A stretch of 6,575 bases of DNA from CAKSQL01 sp045606465 (GTDB taxonomy: Bacteria > Bacillota > Clostridia > UBA1381). The position numbers and the translations under genes are program-made. Below are positions 5,680 to 6,575 of the stretch, piece by piece (the first letter of the stretch is position 1; each line of letters opens with the position of its first letter). The notes beneath the pieces are model-generated. The model saw only the letters and a list, made by a program, of their open reading frames with translations. It made no database searches and was not told the DNA's origin. The stretch is from positions 1 to 6,575 of the forward strand of contig JAZURZ010000033.1 of assembly GCA_045606465.1 (NCBI GenBank), given 5' to 3'.

Positions 5680-5698
5680 ACGTTCTTGCGCAAGACGT
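5680..5698. repeat. 14-base repeat with palindrome, copy 2 (between prfB and lipoprotein gene)
   Basis: TCTTGCGCAAGA (5684-5695) is a perfect 12-base palindrome. With ACG at 5680-5682 and CGT at 5696-5698 the arms extend to nine bases, one T bulging. It sits 11 bases after the prfB stop on the minus strand. No T tract follows on that strand, so it is not a convincing terminator; a protein-binding site or processing stem is as likely. The same 14 bases recur at 4732-4745. Confidence 0.6.
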
Positions 5699-5708
5699 GA
5701 TATCTAAA

Positions 5709-6575
5709 TTATTCCGAAAGCTGACCTGTGCTTTTTGCCTTTAAATATGCATTTATGAAACCATTCAAATCTCCGTCCATTACCGCTCCGATGTTTCCCA
5801 TTTCAAATCCTGTACGATGGTCTTTTACTAAGTTATAGGGATGAAAAACATACGACCTTATCTGACTGCCCCATGCAATTTCCTTTTGAACGCCCTTAAT
5901 ATCCTCAATTTTTTCTTTCTGTTGTTGTTCGGCAATTTCAACCAGCTTTGCCTTTAGCATACGCATAGCATATTCCCTATTCTGATGCTGCGAACGTTGT
6001 GTCTGACAGGCAACCACAACCCCCGTGGGAATATGTGTTATTCTTATCGCAGAATCGGTCTTATTAACATGCTGACCTCCCGCTCCGCTGGAACGATAGG
6101 TGTCAACCTTCAAATCTTCAGGACGTATATTTATCTCAACATCGTCATCAATTTCGGGCATAACCTCTATTGACGCAAAAGATGTATGTCTTCTTCCAGA
6201 TGCATCAAATGGCGAAATTCTTACCAATCTGTGAACGCCCTTTTCCGACTTTAAATAGCCATAGGCATTAAGACCACTTATCATAATAGTCGCACTTTTT
6301 GTTCCTGCATCGTCACCCGGCAGAATATCCAAAACAGATGTGGTGTAGCCATTTTTTTGTGCATACATCTGATACATTCTCAAAAGCATCTCACACCAAT
6401 CCTGAGCCTCGGTTCCGCCTGCACCCGCATGGAAGGTCATTATGGCATTATTTTTGTCATAATTTCCCGAAAGAAGGGTTTCCAAAGTAAGCTTTTCCAG
6501 CGTTTCACTTATTTCATTGCAGGTTTTTGTAACCTCGTCAATCATGCCCTCGTCATTTTCCTCATTAGCAAGGTC
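5709..6575 (-). CDS. prfB: Peptide chain release factor 2 (N-terminus beyond window)
   Basis: Release factor 2 recognises UGA and UAA stop codons on the ribosome and triggers hydrolysis of peptidyl-tRNA. The frame is open from the right edge (codons DLANEENDEG precede the first internal Met at 6545), giving 288 visible residues and a TAA stop. Hallmarks are FHAGAGGTEAQDW near visible residues 48-60; the RF2-type codon-recognition tripeptide SPF at about 121-123, which separates it from RF1 (PxT); and the catalytic GGQ at about 166-168 in SSGAGGQHVNKTDSA. SQHQNRE and the C-terminal TGFEMGNIGAVMDGDLNGFI also fit. The family is about 365 residues, so roughly 80 N-terminal residues lie outside. 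Many prfB genes carry a programmed +1 frameshift at an early UGA; that site would be in the missing part and cannot be judged. The lipoprotein gene follows on the same strand after 53 bases. Confidence 0.96.
   Translation of the reverse strand, partial: DLANEENDEGMIDEVTKTCNEISETLEKLTLETLLSGNYDKNNAIMTFHAGAGGTEAQDWCEMLLRMYQMYAQKNGYTTSVLDILPGDDAGTKSATIMISGLNAYGYLKSEKGVHRLVRISPFDASGRRHTSFASIEVMPEIDDDVEINIRPEDLKVDTYRSSGAGGQHVNKTDSAIRITHIPTGVVVACQTQRSQHQNREYAMRMLKAKLVEIAEQQQKEKIEDIKGVQKEIAWGSQIRSYVFHPYNLVKDHRTGFEMGNIGAVMDGDLNGFINAYLKAKSTGQLSE

Noticed and set aside
6546..6575. prfB starting at the internal ATG 6545 as a short release factor
   Set aside because: The frame stays open to the window edge with residues typical of RF2 upstream of that Met; the gene is cut by the window, not truncated.
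1..6575. Mobile elements, CRISPR arrays, phage or defence genes
   Set aside because: No transposase, integrase, terminal repeats, regularly spaced repeats or defence-related motifs are visible. The recognisable genes are chromosomal housekeeping genes.

Overview
The window looks like chromosomal DNA from a low-GC Gram-positive bacterium, most likely a clostridial Firmicute. This rests on the A+T-rich intergenic DNA, sigma-A-type promoters, strong Shine-Dalgarno sites, two GTG starts, a lipoprotein signal and an RNase J gene. TAA, TAG and TGA all act as stops and no gene shows a frameshift, so the ordinary bacterial code applies. I see no mobile element, CRISPR array, tRNA or rRNA.

Layout. 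Bases 1-614 (minus) are the N-terminal 204 codons of an uncharacterised exported protein that runs off the left edge. Its promoter matches the sigma-A consensus exactly (TTGACA, 17 bp, TATAAT). A roughly 300-base divergent intergenic region separates it from three plus-strand genes in series: an RluB/RsuA-family rRNA pseudouridine synthase (920-1642), tyrosyl-tRNA synthetase (1844-3070) and ribonuclease J (3353-5020). A long, very strong hairpin at 5047-5081 ends this group. It also serves the convergent minus-strand genes: a small lipoprotein (5125-5655) and, upstream of it, release factor 2 (prfB, 5709 to beyond the right edge, N-terminus missing).

Function. The four recognisable genes are core translation and RNA-metabolism genes: rRNA modification, tRNA charging, mRNA decay/processing and translation termination. 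The two exported proteins have no assignable function, and nothing ties them to translation except position.

The coding content is ordinary. The most interesting part is non-coding: the 282 bases before the RNase J gene. They hold a GC-rich, well-paired stem-loop with a competing alternative pairing, a possible 23-codon upstream reading frame, and an element able to pair with the RNase J Shine-Dalgarno site, so together they resemble a regulatory leader. A 14-base sequence containing a perfect 12-base palindrome also occurs twice within 1 kb, once inside the RNase J gene and once between prfB and the lipoprotein gene.
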